In this document: positions 17,272-25,173 of the stretch, one piece after another
Layout of the letters: the number at the start of each line of letters is the position of its first letter
How positions within the stretch are numbered: position 1 is the first letter of the stretch
DNA from: Bacteroidota bacterium
Lineage (GTDB): Bacteria > Bacteroidota > Bacteroidia > Bacteroidales > JAADGE01
Length of the DNA: 55,165 nucleotides
Direction: 5' to 3'
Assembly (NCBI GenBank): GCA_024277895.1
Contig: JAJRUH010000019.1
Span: 1 to 55,165, forward strand
Position numbers and translations under genes: made by a program
The notes under the pieces: generated by a model
Databases searched by the model: none
Told to the model about the DNA's origin: nothing
Seen by the model: the letters and a program-made list of their open reading frames with translations, nothing else

Positions 17272-17907
17272 ATGCCGAAACATCCTATACTAAAATTAAT
17301 TGAAGAGGGCGAACATCTGCAATTAGATTTTAAGTTTGCCGTAAACGATTCGCAAAAAATTGCACGTTCTCTTTCGGCTTTTGCAAATACCGAAGGCGGC
17401 AGACTTTTAATAGGCGTTAAAGATAACGGAAAAATTGCCGGAATTCGCAGTTCCGAAGAATTTTATATGCTGCAGGCAGCATCGGAACTATACACGAAAC
17501 CCGAAGTGCCTTTCAGGATAAAGTCGCATATAATTGACAAAAAGGAAGTATTGGAAGTAATAATTGATAAAAGCAAAAACCGACCGCATACCGCACCCGA
17601 CGAAAAAGGAAATATGAAAGCTTTTGTAAGGGTAAACGATGAAAATTTACTCGCTAACGGTATTTTACTGAAAGTTTGGAAAGCCGAAAAAAAATCTGCG
17701 GGAGTTAAAATCCGATTTTCCGAGCCGGAAAAACTTTTACTGACATTTTTAGAGCAAAATCCTTACATAACTTTTTCAAAATTCAGAAAACTTGCAGGAA
17801 TTTCCTTTTACAAAGCCGAAAAAATTTTAATAAATTTTATTTTGCTGAATATTATTGAAATTGATATTACAAAAAAATTAATCAGTTACAGAATAAAATC
17901 AAAATAA
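17272..17907 (+). CDS. AlbA_2 (Schlafen-type ATP-binding) domain protein with winged-helix tail
   Basis: A 211-aa protein. The N-terminal AlbA_2 domain (about 8-130) shows EGEHLQLDFKFAVNDSQKIARSLSAFANTEGGRLLIGVKDNG, read here in overlapping parts (QLDFKFAVND; SAFANTEGGRLLIGV). This is the ExxxxxxK...GGxLxxGV pattern of the family once called 'putative DNA-binding / divergent AAA-4'. The C-terminal 60 residues look like a winged helix (FLEQNPYITFSKFRKLAGIS). Members often act as transcription regulators or in nucleic-acid-linked responses. It is coupled 8 bp behind the sirtuin gene. Function unknown. The ATG at 17272 gives the usual short N-terminus. Confidence 0.85.
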   Translation: MPKHPILKLIEEGEHLQLDFKFAVNDSQKIARSLSAFANTEGGRLLIGVKDNGKIAGIRSSEEFYMLQAASELYTKPEVPFRIKSHIIDKKEVLEVIIDKSKNRPHTAPDEKGNMKAFVRVNDENLLANGILLKVWKAEKKSAGVKIRFSEPEKLLLTFLEQNPYITFSKFRKLAGISFYKAEKILINFILLNIIEIDITKKLISYRIKSK

Positions 17908-18110
17908 AATTTCATAAAAGACTCGAAAAAAACTGTTTTATAAAATGGTTCCGTAATGATATAATTTAATATTCTAAATTATTGAAATGAAATTTTAATT
18001 GTATGCATACAGCTTGCGAAAGAAAAAAAAAAACAGATTGCAAAATCCGACAATATGTTTTACAATATACAACGCTTAAACTTACATATGCAAATTAAAT
18101 TATCCAATTC

Positions 18111-18128
18111 ATCCGATGACTTGCGGAT
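18111..18128. repeat. Repeat module C, copy 1
   Basis: CGATGACTTGCGGAT (18114-18128) recurs exactly at 34423-34437. Here it also forms an ATCCG...CGGAT hairpin right beside the stop codon of the minus-strand TPR gene. It could serve as a terminator, but its repetition suggests an interspersed element. Confidence 0.5.
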
Positions 18129-18129
18129 A

Positions 18130-20316
18130 TTATTGCAAATTTTTTATTTTTACAAAATCAAGCATTAAATCGATATCATTTTCGGTAATATTATATTTCT
18201 CAAGCACTTTTTTATCTTCCGACATTGCTTCTTCAAAGGTTTTAATATCCGATAATCTAATACTTTTCAAATAAATATCGGCAGCTTTTAGTTTCTCGTT
18301 TTTAACAAATAATAAATGTCCGAAATTTATGTAATCGTAAGCCGTAGGTTTGTCGTTTATTAATTTTTTGTAATATTCTTCTGCCGTATCAAATTTTTCC
18401 AATATAAAAGAACACCAAGCCAATGGTCGCATAACACTTTTATTATCGGGGTCGTAGTATTCAACTTTAAAATATTTTTTAAGTGCATTTTCGTAGTCTT
18501 CCGAAGCCAAATAACAATGACCGATATTTGCCTGAATATGTAAATTTTCTTCATCTTCGGGTTCGGCTTGCAAATAATATTTTAATGCTTCTTCAAAATT
18601 TTGCAGTTTTCTGTAACAAAAAGCTATTTTCTTTATGAGCCAAAGCGACGGTTTTTTTATTATTTCCGCTTTTTTGTAATTTTCAAGTGCTTTTTCATAA
18701 TTTTTTAATTTTTGATAACAAAAACCTGTTTTTTCAAATCTTTTAGCTTCTTTATTTCCCTTAAAAGATAAATTTTCATAAATTTTTGCCGCATCCGAGA
18801 AAAATTCTTTTTTAAAATACATTCCGGCAATTTTTTCAAGAACCGCTTCATCGTTTATCAAAATTTTAAACAATTTCGTGTTATGAATATCCAAATCTGT
18901 TTCAAAAATATCTTCAATATCTTCTTTTAAAGGATGCAGTTTAAAAAAACGGTACAGGTCTTGAATGTAACGAGTAAAAATTTGTTTATCTTCCGAATCT
19001 TTATTCAACAATTTATCTTCATTTTTTATTTCTTCAACTTGCTTATTTTCTTGTTTAAATAATTCGATAATCATATTTCGCTGTGCGGCAGGCATCATTC
19101 CTATATTCAAGCAAAAAGAATATTTATCGGAATTACACATAAAAGGCGAACGTTCGAGACCTTGAATAAATGTTTCCGAATCAAAATCTTCGTCGAAATC
19201 GGAAAATATTTTTTTAACTTCCGAATTTTCAGCATAAAAAGGCATAAACCAATTTGCCGCCTGCCTGTAAAAAGGAAAATTTTTAAATCCGGCAAAAGCA
19301 CTCATAAAAACATCGGAGCCTTCCATTTGAAGTTTTGAGAAATCTGCCATTTTATCTAATAAATCCGGAGCATCGTCAAATATCTCTTCCCAATCGGGAT
19401 TTGAATCTTCTATTAAACCATCGGATAAAATATCATCCAAGTTTAATTTATCTTCAATTTTAGGGCGAAATTTCTGCATTTCGGGGATTATTTCATCTTG
19501 CATTCTTTTAGATATCTTCTCAGTTTCCTTTGAACGAACTGTCTGATAAATAATATGTTCCGTATTTTTTGAAATATCAGCATCATTGCTTATTAATTCC
19601 AAACGTGCAGTTAAATCATCATATAAATCTATTCGTTTATCATAATAGTAAAATGCTAAAACAATTCCGACTAAAGCACGATTCCATACTTTTGGTTTAT
19701 CAGCATCATAAAAATCAAATAAGGCATAAAATTTTCTCTTATCGAAACGGCGCAACAAACTTATTGTTAATGCACTTACAATAATACTTGATTCATACAC
19801 GTATAATTTTGCGGATGCAGTATATTTTTTTAAAGTCAAATAATCTTCTTCCGATAAAAAATCCGTAAGCCAAATAAGAAAAAACAACTGATATAATTTT
19901 GTTTTTCTGCCTTCATTTTCAGAAGATAAATTATTTTTAATGAGTTCTGAAATTTCAGAAGTAATAGTTATATTTTGATTAATAATCTGATTATTCAAGA
20001 TTCGTTTTTGATTAATCAATTTATTATGTACTGCAAATTTTACAAGGTAATCGGATTTAACAGTATCAACAATTTCCAGTAATTCTTGCTGAATACCCTT
20101 ATAAATTTTCATTCTTTCCGGATCGTTAACATCTTTCATACTGTATTCTAAAAGAAACCGATATGTTTCTTTTTGAGTATTAAATTTTCGGCTCAATTCG
20201 ACTTGATTAATTGTTTCTAATACATCATCAATCAGTAAAAAAGCATCTGCAATTTTATTTTCGGTAATCAGAGAACAAATTTTATTATGTTGCTTGTTTA
20301 TATTTATATCATTCAT
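18130..20316 (-). CDS. Large TPR-repeat protein of unknown function
   Basis: A 728-aa soluble protein with no signal peptide or membrane helix. The N-terminal about 430 residues are helical and unrecognised. From about 520 to the end, TPR-like units are clear (GFCYQKLKNYEKALENYKKA; AFCYRKLQNFEEALKYYLQA; GHCYLASEDYENALKKYFKV). TPR arrays are protein-binding scaffolds, so this is probably a cytosolic adaptor. The ATG at 20316 (MNDININK) is chosen over the track's 20349, because the extra 11 residues look like untranslated leader and the -7 box is only 36 bp upstream of 20316. It stands alone, divergent from a histidine kinase gene that might share its control region. Confidence 0.82.
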   Translation of the reverse strand: MNDININKQHNKICSLITENKIADAFLLIDDVLETINQVELSRKFNTQKETYRFLLEYSMKDVNDPERMKIYKGIQQELLEIVDTVKSDYLVKFAVHNKLINQKRILNNQIINQNITITSEISELIKNNLSSENEGRKTKLYQLFFLIWLTDFLSEEDYLTLKKYTASAKLYVYESSIIVSALTISLLRRFDKRKFYALFDFYDADKPKVWNRALVGIVLAFYYYDKRIDLYDDLTARLELISNDADISKNTEHIIYQTVRSKETEKISKRMQDEIIPEMQKFRPKIEDKLNLDDILSDGLIEDSNPDWEEIFDDAPDLLDKMADFSKLQMEGSDVFMSAFAGFKNFPFYRQAANWFMPFYAENSEVKKIFSDFDEDFDSETFIQGLERSPFMCNSDKYSFCLNIGMMPAAQRNMIIELFKQENKQVEEIKNEDKLLNKDSEDKQIFTRYIQDLYRFFKLHPLKEDIEDIFETDLDIHNTKLFKILINDEAVLEKIAGMYFKKEFFSDAAKIYENLSFKGNKEAKRFEKTGFCYQKLKNYEKALENYKKAEIIKKPSLWLIKKIAFCYRKLQNFEEALKYYLQAEPEDEENLHIQANIGHCYLASEDYENALKKYFKVEYYDPDNKSVMRPLAWCSFILEKFDTAEEYYKKLINDKPTAYDYINFGHLLFVKNEKLKAADIYLKSIRLSDIKTFEEAMSEDKKVLEKYNITENDIDLMLDFVKIKNLQ

Positions 20317-20351
20317 TGAATTCTTTTTTAAAGGTTTGTGCAAAAACAATA

Positions 20352-20359
20352 CAAAATTA
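20352..20359 (-). promoter_or_regulatory. -7 box for the TPR gene
   Basis: CAAAATTA, which reads TAATTTTG on the minus strand, fits TAnnTTTG 36 bp before the chosen ATG. Confidence 0.5.
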
Positions 20360-20390
20360 AATTAATGACAATTCGGCAGTAAAAATATTA

Positions 20391-20419
20391 TTGATTTTTC
20401 ATAAAATTGTTTATTTTTG
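20391..20419 (+). promoter_or_regulatory. -33/-7 promoter for histidine kinase gene
   Basis: TTG at 20391 and TATTTTTG at 20412-20419 with an 18-bp spacer. The box overlaps the TTG used by the ORF track and so supports the ATG at 20441. Confidence 0.55.
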
Positions 20420-20440
20420 AATATTCCTAAGAAAAATTAT

Positions 20441-21850
20441 ATGATAAAGAAAGATTCTTTCAATACTGTAATAAACTTTTTCAAAAAAGATATTGATTTT
20501 ACATCTGACATTGAAGAGTTCAGAACCCAATCTTTAATTCGATTTATTTTAATCGGAATTATTTTACTTATACTTTTTATGATCAAAACAATTGCTGTAG
20601 GAACTTATTCTTCTCTTTATGTGCAATTTGTATTTTTATTTATTTTGTTTGCAAGTTTATTTCTTTTTAAACTGAGAAAACATCGCTTTGTCGGTAATAC
20701 ATTATCTTTATTAATAATTATTATGGAAATTGCTTCGGTTTTTTTCAATTTCTCCGGAGACATTCCGATGAATTTTATGATAGATGAATTTTATTTGTTT
20801 TTAGCTTTTCTTGTTTTCACTCCTATGTTTGCATCTAAATGGGTCGTTATTACCAATACGTTATTAGTAATAATCACTTCCGTAAGTGCATTTATATTAA
20901 AAAAAGATTTATTTCCTCCGGAAATAGTTCATACAGCAGCAATAGGAACAGGCGTTTATGTTTTAGCTGTGATTATAGTGTTTATTTTCAGCTACTTATA
21001 CACCGAAATATTATATAAAGCAATAAATGAAGTCAATAAAAAATTTATCAGTGAAGGAGAAAAAAACAAAGAGTTACTTCAAAATGCTCAAATGATTCGT
21101 CTGCAGAATGAACAGATTAATTTGGCAAAAGAAAAAGCAGAAGAAAGTAACAGATTAAAATCGTCATTTTTATCAAATATGTCTCACGAAATAATAACAC
21201 CTATGAATGCGGTTCTCGGATTTACGGAAATTTTAAAATCTACAGAATTAAATTCCAAGCAAAAAGAATATATTAAGATTATTGAAACCAGCGGAAAACA
21301 CTTATTAAATTTAATTAATGATATTATTGATATTTCAAAATTAGAATCAAATCAAATCAGAATAAATGAGACAAAATGCAGTATAAATTATTTACTTGAC
21401 GAATTAAAAGATTTTTTTACTTTAGATTTAATAAGAAAGAACAAAGAAAATGTAAAAATCATTATGAACAAAGGATTTAATGAAGCCCAAGACAGGATTT
21501 ATACAGATAACTTACGATTAAGACAAATCTTAATAAATTTAATCAGCAATGCCGTCAAGTTTACCGATAAAGGAAAGATTGAGATATCCTATACTCTAAA
21601 TCAAAATTCTATGCTTTTATTTTCGGTTAAAGATACCGGTATCGGAATACATGAAAATGACCTCAATATGATATTTGAGCGTTTCAGACAATCGGATGAA
21701 ACAACAGAAAATAAATACGGGGGAACCGGTTTAGGATTAGCAATTGCAAAAGCCTGTGCCAATCTTCTGAACGGAGATATTTGGGCAGAATCCCGAAAGA
21801 ATCAAGGTTCTGTTTTTCATTTTACAATTCCTTATAAACCGATAGTATAA
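20441..21850 (+). CDS. Multi-pass membrane sensor histidine kinase
   Basis: A 469-aa kinase. The N-terminal sensor region has about six membrane helices between residues 33 and 187, without a large extracytoplasmic domain. A coiled linker follows (about 195-240), then the phosphoacceptor H249 in FLSNMSHEIITPMNAVLGF. The ATPase domain has NLISNAVKFTDKG, DTGIGI, IFERFRQSD and GTGLGLAIAK. The sequence belongs to the group usually found as hybrid kinases (SHEIRTPMN), but it has no receiver domain and carries Ile instead of the usual Arg in the H box. No response-regulator gene is adjacent; a CheY-like regulator at 29958 is a distant candidate. Signal unknown. Confidence 0.9.
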   Translation: MIKKDSFNTVINFFKKDIDFTSDIEEFRTQSLIRFILIGIILLILFMIKTIAVGTYSSLYVQFVFLFILFASLFLFKLRKHRFVGNTLSLLIIIMEIASVFFNFSGDIPMNFMIDEFYLFLAFLVFTPMFASKWVVITNTLLVIITSVSAFILKKDLFPPEIVHTAAIGTGVYVLAVIIVFIFSYLYTEILYKAINEVNKKFISEGEKNKELLQNAQMIRLQNEQINLAKEKAEESNRLKSSFLSNMSHEIITPMNAVLGFTEILKSTELNSKQKEYIKIIETSGKHLLNLINDIIDISKLESNQIRINETKCSINYLLDELKDFFTLDLIRKNKENVKIIMNKGFNEAQDRIYTDNLRLRQILINLISNAVKFTDKGKIEISYTLNQNSMLLFSVKDTGIGIHENDLNMIFERFRQSDETTENKYGGTGLGLAIAKACANLLNGDIWAESRKNQGSVFHFTIPYKPIV

Positions 21851-21933
21851 AAATTTATTACTTCCCAAAAAATTTATTTTTTTTAAAAAAAATTATAACT
21901 TTACGCTAATAATAAATTTAATAACACTGACAA

Positions 21934-22263
21934 ATGGGAAAATTCGAAATTAAAAAAAGAAAAAACGGCGAATTTCAATTCAATTTGAAAGCCGGCAACG
22001 GACAAATTATTCTTACCGGCGAAGGATATACAACTAAAGCCGCCTGTAACAACGGTATTGAATCGGTAAAAAAGAATTCACAGGATGACAAACGTTTTAG
22101 CAGACTCGAAGCAAAAAACGGAAAACCTTATTTTAATTTAACTGCAACAAACGGACAAATAATCGGCAGCAGTGAAATGTATGAAAGTACATCTTCAAGA
22201 GAGAACGGTATTGAATCGGTAAAAAAGAATGCTCTTGATTCTGAAATTAAAGATTTAACTTAA
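21934..22263 (+). CDS. YegP-type protein, two DUF1508 repeats
   Basis: A 109-aa protein made of two DUF1508 units: GKFEIKKRKNGEFQFNLKAG...NNGIESVKKN and RFSRLEAKNGKPYFNLTATN...ENGIESVKKN. The repeated NGIESVKKN ends make the duplication obvious, also at DNA level. This matches the E. coli YegP length and layout. Members are small basic proteins of uncertain role, often abundant or stress-linked. It is a single-gene unit: a strong terminator follows 24 bp after the stop, and a near-consensus TAACTTTA box lies 31 bp upstream. Confidence 0.9.
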   Translation: MGKFEIKKRKNGEFQFNLKAGNGQIILTGEGYTTKAACNNGIESVKKNSQDDKRFSRLEAKNGKPYFNLTATNGQIIGSSEMYESTSSRENGIESVKKNALDSEIKDLT

Positions 22264-22286
22264 TTTTTTGATACTTAAAAAATAAG

Positions 22287-22319
22287 AAAAGGACTGATAA
22301 TATTTTTCAGTCCTTTTTT
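22287..22319 (+). terminator. Intrinsic terminator of the YegP-type gene
   Basis: 11-bp arms, AAAAGGACTGA and TCAGTCCTTTT, with a 9-nt loop, followed by more Ts. Confidence 0.85.
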
Positions 22320-22347
22320 ATATATCATTATTAGCCCCCAAAAAGAG

Positions 22348-22383
22348 AAAACCCTCACTAATCATTTGATTAACAAGGGTTTT
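22348..22383 (-). terminator. Intrinsic terminator of tRNA-Asp
   Basis: On the minus strand, AAAACCCT / AGGGTTTT arms enclose a loop that can itself pair (AATCA/TGATT), followed by CTCTTTTT. It lies 14 bp past the tRNA 3' end. Confidence 0.7.
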
Positions 22384-22396
22384 TATTTTTTGTTAG

Positions 22397-22471
22397 CGGT
22401 CCGGACGAGACTTGAACTCGCGACCCCATGCGTGACAGGCATGTATTCTAACCAAACTGAACTACCGGACC
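22397..22471 (-). tRNA. tRNA-Asp (anticodon GTC)
   Basis: A 75-nt cloverleaf on the minus strand. The acceptor stem is GGTCCGG/CCGGACC with discriminator G, the anticodon stem CATGC/GCATG with loop CTGTCAC (anticodon GTC), and the T-loop reads GTTCAAGTC. CCA is not encoded. It has its own promoter and terminator. Confidence 0.95.
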
Positions 22472-22490
22472 TTTTTGCTTAAAGCGAGTG

Positions 22491-22520
22491 CAAATATATA
22501 TTGTTTTTTTTTACTGCAAA
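22491..22520 (-). promoter_or_regulatory. Promoter of tRNA-Asp
   Basis: -7 box CAAATATA (22491-22498) and -33 CAAA (22517-22520), as seen from the plus strand, separated by 18 bp. The -33 part lies inside the 3' end of rsmD. Confidence 0.65.
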
Positions 22521-23065
22521 AAATTATTATCTTTTTTTTCAAAAAAACTAAAATTAACATTACCGTATTTTCTTGACTCTTTAAAATTAGAATGCCGGGC
22601 AAAATTATATGTTTTCGGATGCTCTAAAATAACTAAACCCGTATCTTTTAATGTACTGTTATTAAAAATAATATCGGGAATTGTTTCTAACTTTTTTTCG
22701 GAATAAGGAGGGTCTGCAAAAATAAAGTCAAAATTCAGATTTTGATTTATGCAAAACTTAAAAACATCAGTACATACAACCGTCAATTGTCCCGGAAATA
22801 ATTCGTCTGCCTGTTTCTTAATATGAGATATATAGTGCTTACTAATCTCAACAGAAGTAACATTTCTGCAACCTTCAGAAAGAAATTCAAATGAAATACT
22901 TCCTGTTCCGGCAAATAAATCCAAAACTTCAGCATTTAATAAATCGTAATTATTTTGTAAAATATTAAATAAAGCTTCTTTTGCAAAATCTGTTGTCGGT
23001 CGAGCATTAAACCTTTCGGGCGGAATAATTTTTTTACCCCTGTACTTTCCTCTAATAATCCTCAT
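22511..23065 (-). CDS. rsmD: 16S rRNA (guanine966-N2)-methyltransferase
   Basis: A 184-aa RsmD-type enzyme that methylates G966 of 16S rRNA using SAM. It begins MRIIRGKYRGKKI, has the RPTTDFAKEALFNIL segment, the SAM motif VLDLFAGTGSISFE (about 47-60) and the amino-methyltransferase motif DPPY at 118-121. Length is normal. The start codon lies inside the 3' end of the upstream DUF3822 gene (14-nt overlap), so the two are translationally coupled. I know this DUF3822-rsmD order as common in Bacteroidota. Confidence 0.95.
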   Translation of the reverse strand: MRIIRGKYRGKKIIPPERFNARPTTDFAKEALFNILQNNYDLLNAEVLDLFAGTGSISFEFLSEGCRNVTSVEISKHYISHIKKQADELFPGQLTVVCTDVFKFCINQNLNFDFIFADPPYSEKKLETIPDIIFNNSTLKDTGLVILEHPKTYNFARHSNFKESRKYGNVNFSFFEKKDNNFLQ

Positions 23066-23906
23066 TATGAAGATTCAGCAAATTATAAAACAGATATTCA
23101 TCCACATCTTTGAAATTAAAAACAATTCCGGTATTTAATTTTATAAAATTAATTTTAGGCAAATATTGATGAATAAAATAGTAAAATTCAGTATCTTTTT
23201 CTACGAAACCGGAAATATTAATATATGATTTATTCAATTTTATATCATATTGATTGATGGTATTAAGTACATAATAAATAAAATCATTTTCATTATCAAA
23301 ATGATAAGTATTAACGACCTGAAGTTTATCATTTTGATAAATTCCGATATCAAATGACGTTAAATTAACATTTATTTGAATAAAAGGCAATTTAAACTTA
23401 AGATTTTCAGCTCTTGTTATAATATCGTTAATAAAAACATTATTTTGATGAACAAATATTATCTCGGGAAACTTATTTACCATTAAGGTTGTAATATCCG
23501 AAGGTATTGAAAATATATTGTAAGAATCTGCTTTTTTTATATAATTAAAATGCAATTCTTCATATTCGTCCAAAATATGATTGAATGTAAAATATTTCTT
23601 TATTTGTTTGCGATCAAAGAATTCTTTGGGAACCAATGTAGATTTACTTTCAACTACCGCAAAAAATACGGATTTGTAATGTTTACTTAAAAACAAATCT
23701 TCTCTAAGCATTGATTCGGCTTTATCCACAATGGATTTATCTGCTAATTTTTTATCAAAATTATGATGATTTACGGCTGCATATCTATTTTGTGACGGGT
23801 CAATTATTACGTACGAATACCCTACATTGCTTAATTGTAAAGATAATATATAAGAAGCTGTTTTACTTTTAGAAAACCCTTCATTAAATACAAAGAAATT
23901 TTTCAT
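23052..23906 (-). CDS. DUF3822 family protein
   Basis: A 284-aa protein of the DUF3822 family, typically found directly upstream of rsmD in Bacteroidota. It shows the expected layout: an N-terminal strand-rich part with FNEGFSKSKTASYILSLQLS and YVIIDPSQNRYAAVNHHNFD, and a second half with NVNLTSFDIGIYQNDKLQVVN. The fold of the family is actin/FtsA-like in appearance, but no nucleotide site is convincing here. Function unknown; coupling to rsmD suggests a link to rRNA or ribosome biogenesis (inference). A -7 box CAAATATA is 53 bp upstream. Confidence 0.8.
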   Translation of the reverse strand: MKNFFVFNEGFSKSKTASYILSLQLSNVGYSYVIIDPSQNRYAAVNHHNFDKKLADKSIVDKAESMLREDLFLSKHYKSVFFAVVESKSTLVPKEFFDRKQIKKYFTFNHILDEYEELHFNYIKKADSYNIFSIPSDITTLMVNKFPEIIFVHQNNVFINDIITRAENLKFKLPFIQINVNLTSFDIGIYQNDKLQVVNTYHFDNENDFIYYVLNTINQYDIKLNKSYINISGFVEKDTEFYYFIHQYLPKINFIKLNTGIVFNFKDVDEYLFYNLLNLHNEDY

Positions 23907-23958
23907 TTTAATGTATTAATTTTAAATAGTTAAAACTGCCTAATATTTCTAAGCACTA

Positions 23959-23966
23959 CAAATATA
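23959..23966 (-). promoter_or_regulatory. -7 box for the DUF3822-rsmD unit
   Basis: CAAATATA, which reads TATATTTG on the minus strand, is a full consensus match 53 bp before the start codon. Confidence 0.6.
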
Positions 23967-24038
23967 TAAATAATTTATAAAAATATAAATAAATCAGCAA
24001 TTCTTTATATGAATAACATAAAACATACCGGAACAAAA

Positions 24039-24077
24039 AAACCTGCAAGTGATTTTAAGTTATCTGCTTACAGGTTT
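24039..24077 (-). terminator. Hairpin terminator after the pilin-like membrane gene
   Basis: AAACCTG-C-AAG pairs with CTT-A-CAGGTTT (one mismatch) around a 17-nt loop, with a U-rich tail on the minus strand. It lies 32 bp past the stop codon. Confidence 0.6.
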
Positions 24078-24108
24078 GTATTATTTTAACTAAAATAGAT
24101 AAACAAAA

Positions 24109-25029
24109 TTATTTTTTCAAATCATATTCTTTATCCCAGTTCCCTTCATTATTATTATTTTCGGTTAAAGAACCGATTTTCAATCCGGGATATCTGTCAT
24201 TTTTAATTGCATCATCATTTAAATTCAAAATTAATTCTCTGTTAAGCCCTTTCAGTAATATATCATTAGGAACTTTCGCCTCAAAAACATTAATACTCAT
24301 ACCTCCGGTATTAACAGTTGCAGTATCCATTTCAAATTTATATCCGTCGGTATACGGTACAATTCCGAATTTTTTAAAATCATAATTTTTATACAAGGTA
24401 TCTGCAATGGCAACTTTAATAGTGTCTCTGACAAATCCTTTAATCCCTAATCTGATACATTCACGTTCTGCTTTTTTTAAATTATTACCTTGTTGCAAAT
24501 AAATAGTATCCGGAACACTCCCCTCTCTTCGGATAACAGTTAAAGAATCATGTTCAATGAAATTTTTTAAAGAGTCAAGATATTTAGTGTATTTTCCGTT
24601 TTCATTTTTAAATGCTATTTGTGCAGTTCTGACTCGTTTTAACGCATTAACAGTTGCCTGATATCTTTGTTTCTTCACAGTATTAAAACGAATCGGAGTC
24701 ATAATACTTTCATAAAGAACATATCCTGCATAAAAAGCCAATGCAATAAAAATAACACTTAACAAATATTTTACAGTTTTATTATTTGCTGAAGCTAAAA
24801 AACTTCCGGCAATCAAAAGTATAATCAAAACCACTCCTATACCAACGCCTAAAACAATCAGAGGAATTTCAATTCCGTCGGTAACTGCATATAATATTAT
24901 TTCAATAATAATAAAATATACAATGTAAGAACCGTATTTTATCAATTTATTTTTTGACAAATTGTCATTAAACGTAATAAAAGCAACACCTGCTGTTGCG
25001 ACAATCAAAATTATTATAAATAAAGTCAT
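24109..25029 (-). CDS. Membrane protein with pilin-like C-terminal region
   Basis: A 306-aa protein. There are four hydrophobic helices in the first 110 residues (about 1-18, 31-50, 54-77 and 85-106), then a soluble region. That region starts with an Arg/Lys-rich helix and RTAQIAFKNENGKYTKYLDSL, a segment resembling the variable part of type IV pseudopilins, which take 'qxxyyxxngxYp' forms. The rest is beta-rich with Thr/Asp. No prepilin peptidase site is present, and no secretion or pilus gene is near. Function unknown; it is a single-gene unit with its own -7 box and hairpin terminator. Confidence 0.75.
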   Translation of the reverse strand: MTLFIIILIVATAGVAFITFNDNLSKNKLIKYGSYIVYFIIIEIILYAVTDGIEIPLIVLGVGIGVVLIILLIAGSFLASANNKTVKYLLSVIFIALAFYAGYVLYESIMTPIRFNTVKKQRYQATVNALKRVRTAQIAFKNENGKYTKYLDSLKNFIEHDSLTVIRREGSVPDTIYLQQGNNLKKAERECIRLGIKGFVRDTIKVAIADTLYKNYDFKKFGIVPYTDGYKFEMDTATVNTGGMSINVFEAKVPNDILLKGLNRELILNLNDDAIKNDRYPGLKIGSLTENNNNEGNWDKEYDLKK

Positions 25030-25054
25030 TATTCAAAATTTATTTGTTCGCTTG

Positions 25055-25062
25055 CAAATTTA
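25055..25062 (-). promoter_or_regulatory. -7 box for the pilin-like membrane gene
   Basis: CAAATTTA, which reads TAAATTTG on the minus strand, fits TAnnTTTG 26 bp before the start codon. Confidence 0.6.
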
Positions 25063-25173
25063 AAAAAAATATCTTTTGTAATAATTTTTTTTACTAATAT
25101 TTTTAAAAATAAACATCATCTTCCGAAATTTAAAAAATTAAAACTAATTTCACGTTTTGAATTATAATGTTGT

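Noticed and set aside
16505-17907. Antiphage defence system built on Sir2 and an AlbA_2/Schlafen-like protein
   Set aside because: The sirtuin is a normal-length CobB type with zinc site and no effector fusion; no other defence gene or mobile context is nearby. Kept only as a low-interest pairing.
17908-17970. AAACTGTTTTATAAAATGGTT as a terminator between the AlbA_2 and TPR genes
   Set aside because: The pairing is weak and interrupted; I could not support a stable stem.
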